Source: an uncultured Selenomonadaceae bacterium (GTDB taxonomy: Bacteria > Bacillota > Negativicutes > Selenomonadales > Selenomonadaceae). Taken from it: a DNA stretch of 5,581 bases. Below are positions 1-5,581 of the stretch, piece after piece. Numbering within the stretch: position 1 is the first letter of the stretch; each line of letters begins with the position of its first letter. The notes below the pieces were generated by a model. The model searched no databases. It was not told the origin of the DNA and worked only from the letters and a program-made list of their open reading frames with translations. The position numbers were made by a program, and so were the translations under genes. Where the stretch lies: positions 1 through 5,581 of the forward strand of contig CAJOKY010000163.1 of assembly GCA_905235425.1 (NCBI GenBank). The letters are read 5' to 3'.

Positions 1-432
1 GCGTCACCGCTTTCAACCGGCGGCGGCATTAAGACTACAACATTTTTTGTGATTTTAATGTCAATGTGGTCTGTATTTCGCGGCAGAAATGACATTGTGG
101 TTTTTGGCAGAAGAATCCCCCATGAACTGCGCGATCGTGCCTTTGCAATTTTCACAATGGGAACAATTTGGGTTGTAATTGCCGGTATGAGTTTATCCGT
201 GCTTGACGGCGAAGTCCACGAATTGGAAGAGGTTATCTTTGAAACGGTCTCCGGCTTTGCAACTGTCGGCATGGGGATTGGGATAACTTCAGATTGGAAT
301 GTGCTCGGAAAATTAATTTTGGTAGTGACTATGCTTGCAGGTAGGGTCGGCATAATGACGTTTATGCTGTCATTTATCACGCAGAAAAATAGCAGGGTAA
401 AATATCCGTCGGAAAATATTATGCTGGGATAA
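1..432 (+). CDS. ktrB: KtrB/TrkH-family potassium transporter, membrane subunit (C-terminal part, 5' end outside window)
   Basis: This is the last 143 residues of a K+ (or Na+-dependent K+) channel-like uptake subunit of the inner membrane. The frame is open from base 1, so the gene starts upstream; the family is usually about 440-450 aa, so roughly 300 residues are missing. Visible family marks are the Gly-rich intramembrane gate segment STGGGIKTTTF (residues 5-15 of the visible part), the fourth pore loop with its selectivity-filter glycine in FETVSGFATVG (80-90), the conserved GRVG in the last helix (114-117), and the short cytoplasmic tail ending in a typical YPSENIMLG. An internal GTG at base 49 lies inside the conserved gate segment and is not a start. 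The gene for the regulatory partner KtrA follows after 22 nt, which supports a KtrAB-type system. TrkH is the alternative name; the short single-domain partner favours KtrB. The part visible looks intact. Confidence 0.93.
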   Translation, partial: ASPLSTGGGIKTTTFFVILMSMWSVFRGRNDIVVFGRRIPHELRDRAFAIFTMGTIWVVIAGMSLSVLDGEVHELEEVIFETVSGFATVGMGIGITSDWNVLGKLILVVTMLAGRVGIMTFMLSFITQKNSRVKYPSENIMLG

Positions 433-454
433 ATTTGTTTCGTGAGGTTAAAAA

Positions 455-1117
455 ATGTCTGACAAAAAACAATTTGCGGTATTGGGGCTGGGACGTTTCG
501 GCAGAAATGTTGCATTGACGCTTGAAAAATTGGGTTACGAAGTTTTGTGCATAGAAAAAGACGAAGATACTGCGGCTCATATGTCGGAAGTTTTAAATAA
601 CGTAGTAATTTTTGACATACGCGACGCGCAGGCTTTAGATCAAGTCGGCATTTCAAATTTTGATACGGTTGTAATTGCCACCACTAATCTTGAATCAAGT
701 TTGATGGCAACGATGCTCTGCAACGAAAGGCATATACATGAAATTGTAGTAAAAGCGATTGACGAACGTCACGCCAAAATGGCTAAAAAGCTCGGCGCTA
801 CCAAAATGATTTTTCCCGAACGTGATACTGCGCGCAGAGTGGCTTCACAATTAATTTCAAACAACATTGTAGACTACATGGAGATTGCCGCCGATATAAC
901 GATTTTAAGTTTAGATGCGCCGAAAAAATTTATCGGAAAAAATCTGATTGAGTCGAATTGGCGCGGCATTTACAATGTAAACGTAATTGCGATAATCAGA
1001 AACAATCAAACTATCGTGACGCCTCCGCCTTCTTTTACTTTTCAAGCAAACGATAAAATTTTTATCATCGGCTCTCAAGCCGCGCTTTCAAAATTTGAAC
1101 AAGATATCGCCAATTAA
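455..1117 (+). CDS. ktrA: KtrA/TrkA-family potassium uptake regulatory subunit (RCK domain protein)
   Basis: This is the cytoplasmic gating subunit that forms a ring under the KtrB membrane subunit and responds to bound nucleotide; in related Bacillota proteins the RCK_C domain also binds c-di-AMP (family knowledge, not visible here). The 220 aa match a single RCK_N plus RCK_C unit, not the double-length TrkA of Proteobacteria. The Rossmann nucleotide-binding loop GLGRFG is at residues 11-16, with an acidic residue ending the second strand (E34 in CIEKDED) and a second strand-loop at VVIATTNLESS (72-82). The RCK_N end is marked by FPERDTARRVA (120-130), and RCK_C covers about 138-218. The ATG is supported by a GAGG ribosome binding site at 444-447, 7 nt upstream. 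It lies 22 nt after ktrB and just before tmcAL, so co-transcription is likely. No defects are seen. Confidence 0.95.
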   Translation: MSDKKQFAVLGLGRFGRNVALTLEKLGYEVLCIEKDEDTAAHMSEVLNNVVIFDIRDAQALDQVGISNFDTVVIATTNLESSLMATMLCNERHIHEIVVKAIDERHAKMAKKLGATKMIFPERDTARRVASQLISNNIVDYMEIAADITILSLDAPKKFIGKNLIESNWRGIYNVNVIAIIRNNQTIVTPPPSFTFQANDKIFIIGSQAALSKFEQDIAN

Positions 1118-1144
1118 AATTTTTATATGTGGCAAAAAATTATT

Positions 1145-2359
1145 ATGAAAAATGTCGCTATCATTTCGGAATATAATCCCTTTCATAACGGTCACGCCTA
1201 CCAAATTTCGCAAGTTCGCAAAAAATTTGAAGGCGCAAAAATAATTTCAGTAATGAGCGGGAGTTTCACGCAACGCGGGACTCCTGCTTTTATTGACAAA
1301 TGGACAAGGGCGCGGCTGGCAGTTGAAGGCGGTTGCGATTTAGTCATTGAGTTGCCTTTCACCTCCGCCGTACGCAGTGCGCAGGATTTTGCACGCGGCG
1401 CCATTCGCATTATTGAAAAGCTCGGCATTGTCGACGCAATTTCTTTCGGTGCTGAAAATTCTGACTTAACGCAACTTCAAAACGCGGCTGATATTTTTAA
1501 CTCAAAAGATTTTCCCGCGCAGATTAAAGCTGAAATGTCAAACGGCATTTCATACGCGGCGGCTGTCACAAAAATTTTGTCTGCACGCACGAATATTGAC
1601 GAAAATATTTTGCGCCTGCCGAATAATATTTTAGCCGTTGAATATCTGCGCGTACTGCCGAAAAATATTCAGCCGATTTTAATTCCGCGTATCGGTGCAG
1701 GTTACGGCGATACAAACTTACACGAAAAATTTTCAAGCGCGGCGGCTATTCGTCAAGCCGTTTATAAAAGTTCAAATTGGGATAAAATTTCGAAGTCTGT
1801 ACATTCCGGTATACTAGCCGCACTTAAAGCCGCTTATGTTTTAGGTTTGCCAAATGAAAATTTTTTATTCAGACCGTTGCTTACAAAAATTTTCACGACG
1901 CCGCTTGACAAACTGCGCGAAATTTACGGTATGCGCGAAGGCTTGGAATATCGCCTGTTAAATGCCGCGAAGTCTGCGAAAAATTTTGCCGAACTTGTCA
2001 ACGCCGTGACTGAAAAGCGTTATCCCATTAGCCGCGTGAAAAGGCTCGTACTTCATACGCTGATGAATTTAACTGAAAAAAAAATCGCCGAACTTCACGA
2101 CGCAGATTTTATAAGAGTTTTGGCATTCAATGACGCCGGAAAAATTTTACTTAAAAATATTCGCGCAGTTTCAAATTTGCCGATTGTCACTAAGGTTACA
2201 AAACATTTATCTGAGCGCGAACTGTTCGACGAAAATATTTTGCCGTACAAAAAAAATCTCGCACTTGACGTTATTGCTACGGATCTGCGCGGAATTTTGT
2301 TTGATATGCCGTTGACGCCGCGACAAGACTTTTTAAAATCGCCGCAAATTGTACAGTAA
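1145..2359 (+). CDS. tmcAL: tRNA(Met) cytidine acetate ligase TmcAL (YlbM family)
   Basis: This enzyme activates acetate with ATP and acetylates the wobble cytidine (C34) of elongator tRNA-Met to ac4C, acting in the cytoplasm; the reaction is known from the B. subtilis homologue. Counting from the ATG at 1145, the nucleotidyltransferase motif EYNPFHNGH is at residues 9-17, SGSFTQRG at 38-45, DLVIELPF at 65-72, SFGAEN at 100-105, PNNILAVEYL at 159-168 and SSAAAIR at 197-203, in the usual family order. Length (404 aa) is normal. An in-frame ATG lies 18 nt upstream at 1127, but family members begin a few residues before the EYNPFHNGH block, which favours 1145. Neither start has a clear Shine-Dalgarno, so translation may depend on coupling to ktrA, whose stop is 27 nt upstream. 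The link to potassium uptake genes looks like transcriptional convenience, not shared function. Confidence 0.93.
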   Translation: MKNVAIISEYNPFHNGHAYQISQVRKKFEGAKIISVMSGSFTQRGTPAFIDKWTRARLAVEGGCDLVIELPFTSAVRSAQDFARGAIRIIEKLGIVDAISFGAENSDLTQLQNAADIFNSKDFPAQIKAEMSNGISYAAAVTKILSARTNIDENILRLPNNILAVEYLRVLPKNIQPILIPRIGAGYGDTNLHEKFSSAAAIRQAVYKSSNWDKISKSVHSGILAALKAAYVLGLPNENFLFRPLLTKIFTTPLDKLREIYGMREGLEYRLLNAAKSAKNFAELVNAVTEKRYPISRVKRLVLHTLMNLTEKKIAELHDADFIRVLAFNDAGKILLKNIRAVSNLPIVTKVTKHLSERELFDENILPYKKNLALDVIATDLRGILFDMPLTPRQDFLKSPQIVQ

Positions 2360-2425
2360 ATTATAGTTGCAATTTAATCAAATTATCACTTTCAAAAATT
2401 TTTAATGAAACAACGCGCCGATTTT

Positions 2426-2434
2426 TGATATAAT
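2426..2434 (+). promoter_or_regulatory. Extended -10 promoter upstream of the DUF6056-like gene
   Basis: A perfect TATAAT (2429-2434) is preceded by TG one base earlier (TGATATAAT), the classic extended -10 form. The -35 region 17 bp upstream (around 2406-2411) is poor, which extended -10 promoters tolerate. Transcription would begin near 2441, giving a leader of about 20 nt before the TTG start. It sits in the only sizeable intergenic gap between tmcAL and the membrane protein gene. The upstream part of the gap (2360-2425) shows no GC-rich terminator hairpin. Confidence 0.6.
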
Positions 2435-2459
2435 TCACCAAAACGTGAAGGGTGAGTTA
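2431..2459 (+). repeat. Inverted repeat overlapping the -10 box, start site and ribosome binding site
   Basis: The arms TAATTCACC (2431-2439) and GGTGAGTTA (2451-2459) are complementary at 8 of 9 positions, with the ninth a G-U wobble in RNA; the loop is 11 nt. The left arm overlaps the -10 box and the right arm contains the GGTGA ribosome binding site, ending one base before the TTG codon. As DNA it could be an operator. As RNA it could hide the ribosome binding site only in transcripts reading through from upstream, because a transcript starting near 2441 would lack the left arm. Function is inferred. Confidence 0.5.
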
Positions 2460-2463
2460 ATTG
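2450..2463 (+). promoter_or_regulatory. Ribosome binding site that fixes the TTG start of the DUF6056-like gene
   Basis: GGGTGAG at 2450-2456 contains GGTGA, which pairs with the end of 16S rRNA, and lies 5 nt upstream of a TTG at 2461. The first in-frame ATG (2521) would cut into the first membrane helix and has no comparable site, so TTG is the better start. Confidence 0.6.
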
Positions 2464-4083
2464 CAGGGAAAAAGTTTTAAACCATTGTCGGCGCTTGTAC
2501 CGGTGATAATTTTCGCCGTAATGTTCGCGCTGAATCATTTAATGCCGCTGCACCGCGACGATTACGATTACTCAATGATTTGGCAGACAACGCAACATAT
2601 AAATTCAATTTCGGACGTGTTGGAATCGACATGGCGGCATTACCTTTTGCACGGCGGCAGAATGTTCACGGTATTTTGCTTAAACTTTTTCTTATGGCTC
2701 GGCAAATTTCCATTCGACCTAGCCAACGCGCTTTTATTTACGGCGCTGGTAGTTTTGATTTACTTTCACGCACGCAGAGAAATAAAATTAGATGAACCGA
2801 TAATTTTGGCAGTCACGGGGCTTTTAACGTGGCTGTCACTGCCGCATTTCGGCGAAGTCGCAGTTTGGAAGAGCGGCTCGACGGTTTATTTATGGTCGGC
2901 AGTACCGGCGCTTTTATTTTTATTACCGTATAATTTAGGGATTAGGGAGCATAAACCACTACTCACTACTCACTATTCACTACTCACTATGTTTATCTTA
3001 GGATTAATAGCCGGCTGTTCTGTAGAAAATTTAGGCGTGACTGTCACCTTGCTGACTGCGGCAATTACGTTTTACCTTTACAAAAAAAATCTGCCGATGC
3101 ATTGGGCGGCGGCAGGAAGTATCGGCAGTTTAATAGGCGTGATAATTTTAATCGCGGCGCCCGGCAATTACGTACGCTACGACGTGCAGGGCGAAGGCAA
3201 AGGCATTTTGGCGCATATCGGCAACCAAATTGCGGGCAATGCGGAAATGCTTTTATATCTTCTGCCTGCCGTATTAATTTTAATCTGCGCGATGAATATT
3301 TTGAGTGAACAGGGAGCAGGCAGCAGAGAGTCGGGAAGTCGGCGTTCAATTCGCTACCTTGTAATTTTAACTTTAATTTTTATCGTTTCATATTTTAACG
3401 ACAGCTTAATCACGCGTACGATAAATGATTTTTTCGTCAACAATATTTTCCCGCACTTCAACACGTCGACAAAATTCATTGAGCGCTTTGAAAATTTTAT
3501 GTCGAAGTCCGAAGAAATGATAATTTATTGGCTGATAATCTTTTTGATATTCATACCGCTTAAACGTGAACTCGGCGTAAAAAAATTTTGGTTTATCGAA
3601 GAGTTTTTAAAAAATTCAACCGTACGCTACGCGACAATTTTATTTGCACTGGCACTGTTCAATAACTTTGTAATGATCTTCGCGCCGACATTTCCCGCGC
3701 GTGCAACATTCAGCTCGGTAGTAATGATTTTGGCGGGAATTATCGCGGTAGTACGTTTGCCGGAAGTTCGCAAAAGATTTTCAATGCCGCCGGTCGTAAA
3801 CATTTTAAGATTAGGCGCGTTGGCATTGGGAGGCTTTACGATAATTGCCTCGCTTGTCATAACGTATACCCTGCGGCAGGAAAATGATTTACGCATTAAC
3901 GCCGTTGCAATGGCGGCGGAAAGATACAAGCCCGTTGTAAATATGCCGCCGATAACTTTAAAAAATCGCGCACTGCGTCACGTATTTTTTGTGGATTTTG
4001 ATAACGGCGTAACGCGGGACGGAGTTTGTAAATTTTACGGCATTAATAAAATTGTCGTTGAAAAAAATGCAAAGTTGCCTTAA
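2461..4083 (+). CDS. Polytopic membrane protein resembling DUF6056 (GT-C-like glycosyltransferase fold suspected)
   Basis: This is a 540-aa integral membrane protein of unproven function. About 11-13 hydrophobic segments are visible, the first at residues 11-30. Marks I associate with DUF6056 proteins are an acidic motif right after helix 1 (HRDDYDYS, 31-38), HGGR (64-67), WKSGSTVYLW (136-145), GCSVEN (185-190), APGNYVR (233-239), FPAR (411-414), and a soluble tail from about 471 ending in a KFYGINKIVV segment. An Asp pair in the first outer loop is common in GT-C sugar transferases that use lipid-linked donors, so a role in surface polysaccharide or glycolipid decoration is plausible but inferred. 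The gene starts with TTG behind its own likely promoter, and no glycan-synthesis neighbours are in view. Two loops (about 159-177 and 282-296) are encoded by low-complexity heptamer repeats, so those stretches are probably dispensable. The family call is from memory of motifs. Confidence 0.72.
   Translation: MQGKSFKPLSALVPVIIFAVMFALNHLMPLHRDDYDYSMIWQTTQHINSISDVLESTWRHYLLHGGRMFTVFCLNFFLWLGKFPFDLANALLFTALVVLIYFHARREIKLDEPIILAVTGLLTWLSLPHFGEVAVWKSGSTVYLWSAVPALLFLLPYNLGIREHKPLLTTHYSLLTMFILGLIAGCSVENLGVTVTLLTAAITFYLYKKNLPMHWAAAGSIGSLIGVIILIAAPGNYVRYDVQGEGKGILAHIGNQIAGNAEMLLYLLPAVLILICAMNILSEQGAGSRESGSRRSIRYLVILTLIFIVSYFNDSLITRTINDFFVNNIFPHFNTSTKFIERFENFMSKSEEMIIYWLIIFLIFIPLKRELGVKKFWFIEEFLKNSTVRYATILFALALFNNFVMIFAPTFPARATFSSVVMILAGIIAVVRLPEVRKRFSMPPVVNILRLGALALGGFTIIASLVITYTLRQENDLRINAVAMAAERYKPVVNMPPITLKNRALRHVFFVDFDNGVTRDGVCKFYGINKIVVEKNAKLP
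2936..2991 (+). repeat. In-frame heptamer repeat array inside the membrane protein gene
   Basis: Eight consecutive 7-nt blocks fill 56 nt: TAGGGAT and TAGGGAG (2936-2949), a divergent CATAAAC (2950-2956), then five CACTACT-like units (2957-2991; variants CACTATT and CACTATG). Bases 2937-2951 match 5480-5494 exactly as reverse complement over 15 nt, linking this array to the one downstream of ilvA. It encodes about residues 159-177, a loop between two membrane helices, and keeps the frame open. Confidence 0.8.
3312..3343 (+). repeat. Second, degenerate purine-rich heptamer patch inside the membrane protein gene
   Basis: The stretch reads as successive 7-nt blocks GGGAGCA, GGCAGCA, GAGAGTC and GGGAAGT, then a partial unit. 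AGGGAGCAGG (3311-3320) is the exact reverse complement of 5492-5501 in the array after ilvA. It encodes a Gly/Ser/Arg/Glu-rich loop (about residues 285-296) between hydrophobic segments, unlike the rest of the protein. Decay makes the repeat call less sure than for 2936-2991. Confidence 0.5.
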
Positions 4084-4103
4084 TTTAAAAGTAATGTTAT
4101 CAT
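4075..4103 (+). promoter_or_regulatory. Likely sigma-A-type promoter for ilvA, overlapping the end of the preceding gene
   Basis: TTGCCT (4075-4080, 4 of 6 bases of TTGACA) and TATCAT (4098-4103, 5 of 6 of TATAAT) are separated by exactly 17 bp, and the -10 carries an upstream TG (4095-4096) as in extended -10 sites. The -35 lies in the last codons of the membrane protein gene. Transcription would begin near 4110, leaving a leader of about 25 nt, too short for a T-box or attenuator. Confidence 0.6.
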
Positions 4104-4120
4104 AGCGCCGTTTAATAGCG

Positions 4121-4126
4121 GGAGGG
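4121..4126 (+). promoter_or_regulatory. Strong ribosome binding site that fixes the TTG start of ilvA
   Basis: GGAGGG is 8 nt upstream of the TTG at 4135. There is no in-frame ATG before the conserved part of the enzyme, so this site settles the start and implies a charged N-terminal extension. Confidence 0.8.
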
Positions 4127-4134
4127 AAAATTTT

Positions 4135-5418
4135 TTGGATAAAAAAGTTGAAGATACAGAAGTTAAATCGGACGAAAAAAATTTAGACGCCGCGTCAATC
4201 GTTGAGCGCACCACTATTGCCGACGTTTACCGCGCAGATAAACAGTTGGCGGGTATAGTGAGAAAAACTAAATTGATTCAGAGTGATTTTTTTTCCGATC
4301 AATGCGGCAACAGCGTTTACCTTAAGCCGGAAAATATGCAACACACAGGCGCTTTCAAACTGCGCGGCGCCTACAATAAAATAAGCCGCCTTACCGACGC
4401 CGAAAAAGCTAAAGGTGTTATCACGTCATCGGCAGGTAACCACGCGCAGGGTGTAGCTTATGCCGCGCAGAAATTAGGCGTTAAGGCGGTAATTTGTATG
4501 CCTGCCACGACGCCGATTTTAAAAGTTGAGGCTACACGAGCGCTTGGCGCGGAAGTTGTATTGCACGGTGACAGTTTCGACGACGCTTATACATACAGCT
4601 TGCAACTTCAAAAAAAGCACGGCTATATTTATGTTCACCCGTTTAACGACGTTGAAGTTTTACTCGGTCAAGGTACGACGGCGCTTGAAATTATAAACGA
4701 GTTGAAAGACGTTGACGCCATTTTGGTACCGATAGGCGGCGGCGGTTTTGCATCCGGCGTAGCTCTTGCAACGAAGGTTGTCAGCCCGCACGTCAAGGTT
4801 ATCGGCGTCGAGCCGGAAAATGCCGCGTGCATGAAAGCCGCGCTTGACGCAGGTAAAATCGTGACTTTAAGCGGCGCTGATACTGTTGCCGACGGTTGCG
4901 CGGTTAAAACTGCGGGGAATTTGACTTTTGAGTTTTGCAAAAAATATTTGGACGAAATTATTACCGTAAACGAAATGGAAATTATGTCCGCGCTTTTGTC
5001 GCTTATTGAAAAGCACAAGCTGATTGCAGAAGGTGCAGGCGTTTTAAGTTTAGCCGCGCTGAATAAATTGCCGTTCAAAGGCAAAAAAGTTGTGGCTATA
5101 GTAAGCGGCGGCAATATCGACATTTCCACTTTGTCAGCGCTGATTGACAAGGCGTTAATCGCACGCGGCAGGATTTTCTATTTCTCTGTGCAACTTGCCG
5201 ATAAGCCTGGTGAACTTTTGAACGTCGCAAAAATTTTAGCTGATGAAAATGCAAACGTCGTGAAACTGGATCACAATCAAGCATTGGTTACGAACAGTTT
5301 TAAAAAAGTTTTACTTGGCGTGACGGTTGAAACGAATAACCATGAGCATATTGAAAGAATTGTGAAGGCGCTGAATAAAAAAGGTTACGAAATTGAACGA
5401 ATTGATTTGCTTAGATAG
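4135..5418 (+). CDS. ilvA: Threonine ammonia-lyase (threonine dehydratase), PLP-dependent, with C-terminal ACT domain
   Basis: This enzyme deaminates L-threonine (often also serine) to 2-oxobutanoate and ammonia, the entry to isoleucine synthesis or to threonine catabolism, in the cytoplasm. The fold-type II PLP core is clear: the Schiff-base lysine K75 in TGAFKLRGA (71-79), the substrate loop SSAGNHAQG (98-106), the phosphate-binding glycines GGGG (201-204), and SGGN (324-327), whose serine meets the PLP ring. A single ACT domain (about 347-427, beginning IFYFSVQLADKPGELL) marks the roughly 400-aa class, shorter than the 514-aa E. coli IlvA, so allosteric control may differ. The first 25 or so residues (Lys/Asp/Glu-rich) precede the usual family start. 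Start is TTG with GGAGGG 8 nt upstream and an own promoter. No other isoleucine genes are in view, so biosynthetic versus catabolic use is undecided. The stop codon is the end of the first TAGATAG unit of the repeat array. Confidence 0.93.
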   Translation: MDKKVEDTEVKSDEKNLDAASIVERTTIADVYRADKQLAGIVRKTKLIQSDFFSDQCGNSVYLKPENMQHTGAFKLRGAYNKISRLTDAEKAKGVITSSAGNHAQGVAYAAQKLGVKAVICMPATTPILKVEATRALGAEVVLHGDSFDDAYTYSLQLQKKHGYIYVHPFNDVEVLLGQGTTALEIINELKDVDAILVPIGGGGFASGVALATKVVSPHVKVIGVEPENAACMKAALDAGKIVTLSGADTVADGCAVKTAGNLTFEFCKKYLDEIITVNEMEIMSALLSLIEKHKLIAEGAGVLSLAALNKLPFKGKKVVAIVSGGNIDISTLSALIDKALIARGRIFYFSVQLADKPGELLNVAKILADENANVVKLDHNQALVTNSFKKVLLGVTVETNNHEHIERIVKALNKKGYEIERIDLLR

Positions 5419-5581
5419 TATAGATTGTAGAGAGTAGAGGGTAGAGAGTAGAGGGTAGATTGTAGAGGGTAGTCAGTACTGCTCCCTAATCCCTGCTCCC
5501 TAATCCTAGATAGATTGTAGAGAGTAGAGGGTAGATTGTAGAGGGTAGTCAGTACTGATCCCTAATCCCTGCTCCCTAATC
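5412..5581 (+). repeat. Compound 7-bp tandem repeat array after ilvA, two copies of a larger unit
   Basis: No gene is seen from 5419 to the window edge; the region is built of heptamers. Copy A (5421-5505) has TAGATTG, TAGAGAG and TAGAGGG units, then TAGTCAG, the palindrome CAGTACTG (5474-5481) and pyrimidine units of the types GCTCCCT and AATCCCT. Copy B (5511-5581, cut by the edge) is the same except for one 14-nt block fewer (two heptamers) and one substitution (C5482 versus A5558). TAGATAG (5412-5418) at the ilvA stop is echoed at 5507-5513 before copy B. It resembles the short heptameric tandem repeats known from cyanobacteria and some other bacteria; function is unknown. Confidence 0.88.

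Noticed and set aside
1198..1428. Minus-strand open frame opposite tmcAL
   Set aside because: It is antisense to conserved TmcAL motifs, with no recognisable protein features or ribosome binding site.
2367..2404. Possible terminator after tmcAL
   Set aside because: Only an AT-only 5-bp stem (AATTT/AAATT) and an A5T5 run are present; there is no GC-rich stem followed by a T tract.
1117..2404. Frequent AAAATTT-type tracts in genes
   Set aside because: They follow from frequent AAA and ATT/TTT codons (Lys, Ile, Phe) in an AT-leaning genome; no phasing or clustering was evident by eye.
3065..3349. Opposed short open frames on both strands within the membrane protein gene
   Set aside because: They overlap the conserved APGNYVR region in other frames and have Arg/Cys-rich translations typical of shadows.
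4131..4146. T6/A6 stem around the ilvA TTG start
   Set aside because: An all-AU stem with a 4-nt loop is too weak to argue for regulation and arises from A/T runs common in this sequence.
4668..5150. 160-codon open frame on the minus strand
   Set aside because: It lies fully antisense to the well-conserved PLP core of ilvA, has low-complexity Ser/Ala/Thr-rich translation and no family motif, and is a shadow of the real gene.
5412..5581. CRISPR array
   Set aside because: The units are 7 nt and contiguous, with no unique spacers of 25-40 nt between longer repeats and no cas genes in view.

Overview
The window looks like an ordinary chromosomal stretch of a Bacillota-like bacterium. The reasons are a KtrB/KtrA potassium uptake pair, the largely Bacillota-restricted tRNA-modifying enzyme TmcAL, Shine-Dalgarno-led TTG starts, and a moderately AT-rich composition (about 40-45 % GC by eye). 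A Negativicutes-type host is a guess from codon style and gene content, not something the sequence proves. All genes read on the + strand.

Layout. Bases 1-432 hold the 3' end of a ktrB/trkH gene cut by the window edge. ktrA (455-1117) follows after 22 nt, and tmcAL (1145-2359) follows closely after that, so the three probably share a transcript. A 101-nt gap (2360-2460) holds a likely extended -10 promoter. It overlaps a 9-bp inverted repeat whose right arm contains the ribosome binding site of the next gene. That gene (2461-4083, TTG start) encodes a 540-aa polytopic membrane protein resembling the DUF6056 / GT-C-like family. A second promoter (about 4075-4103) straddles its stop codon and leads to ilvA (4135-5418, TTG start), a threonine ammonia-lyase with one C-terminal ACT domain. 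From the ilvA stop codon to the window edge (5412-5581) there is no gene, only a tandem array of 7-bp units.

The genes do not form one pathway: potassium homeostasis, tRNA-Met acetylation, an envelope membrane protein and threonine deamination simply lie next to each other. The most unusual feature is the heptamer repeat family. It forms a compound array directly at the ilvA stop codon. A related array is embedded in frame in the DUF6056-like gene (2936-2991, with a 15-nt exact reverse-complement match to the downstream array), and there is a more diverged patch in the same gene (3312-3343). No phage, insertion sequence, CRISPR array or RNA gene was found, and I see no clear new multi-gene system here.
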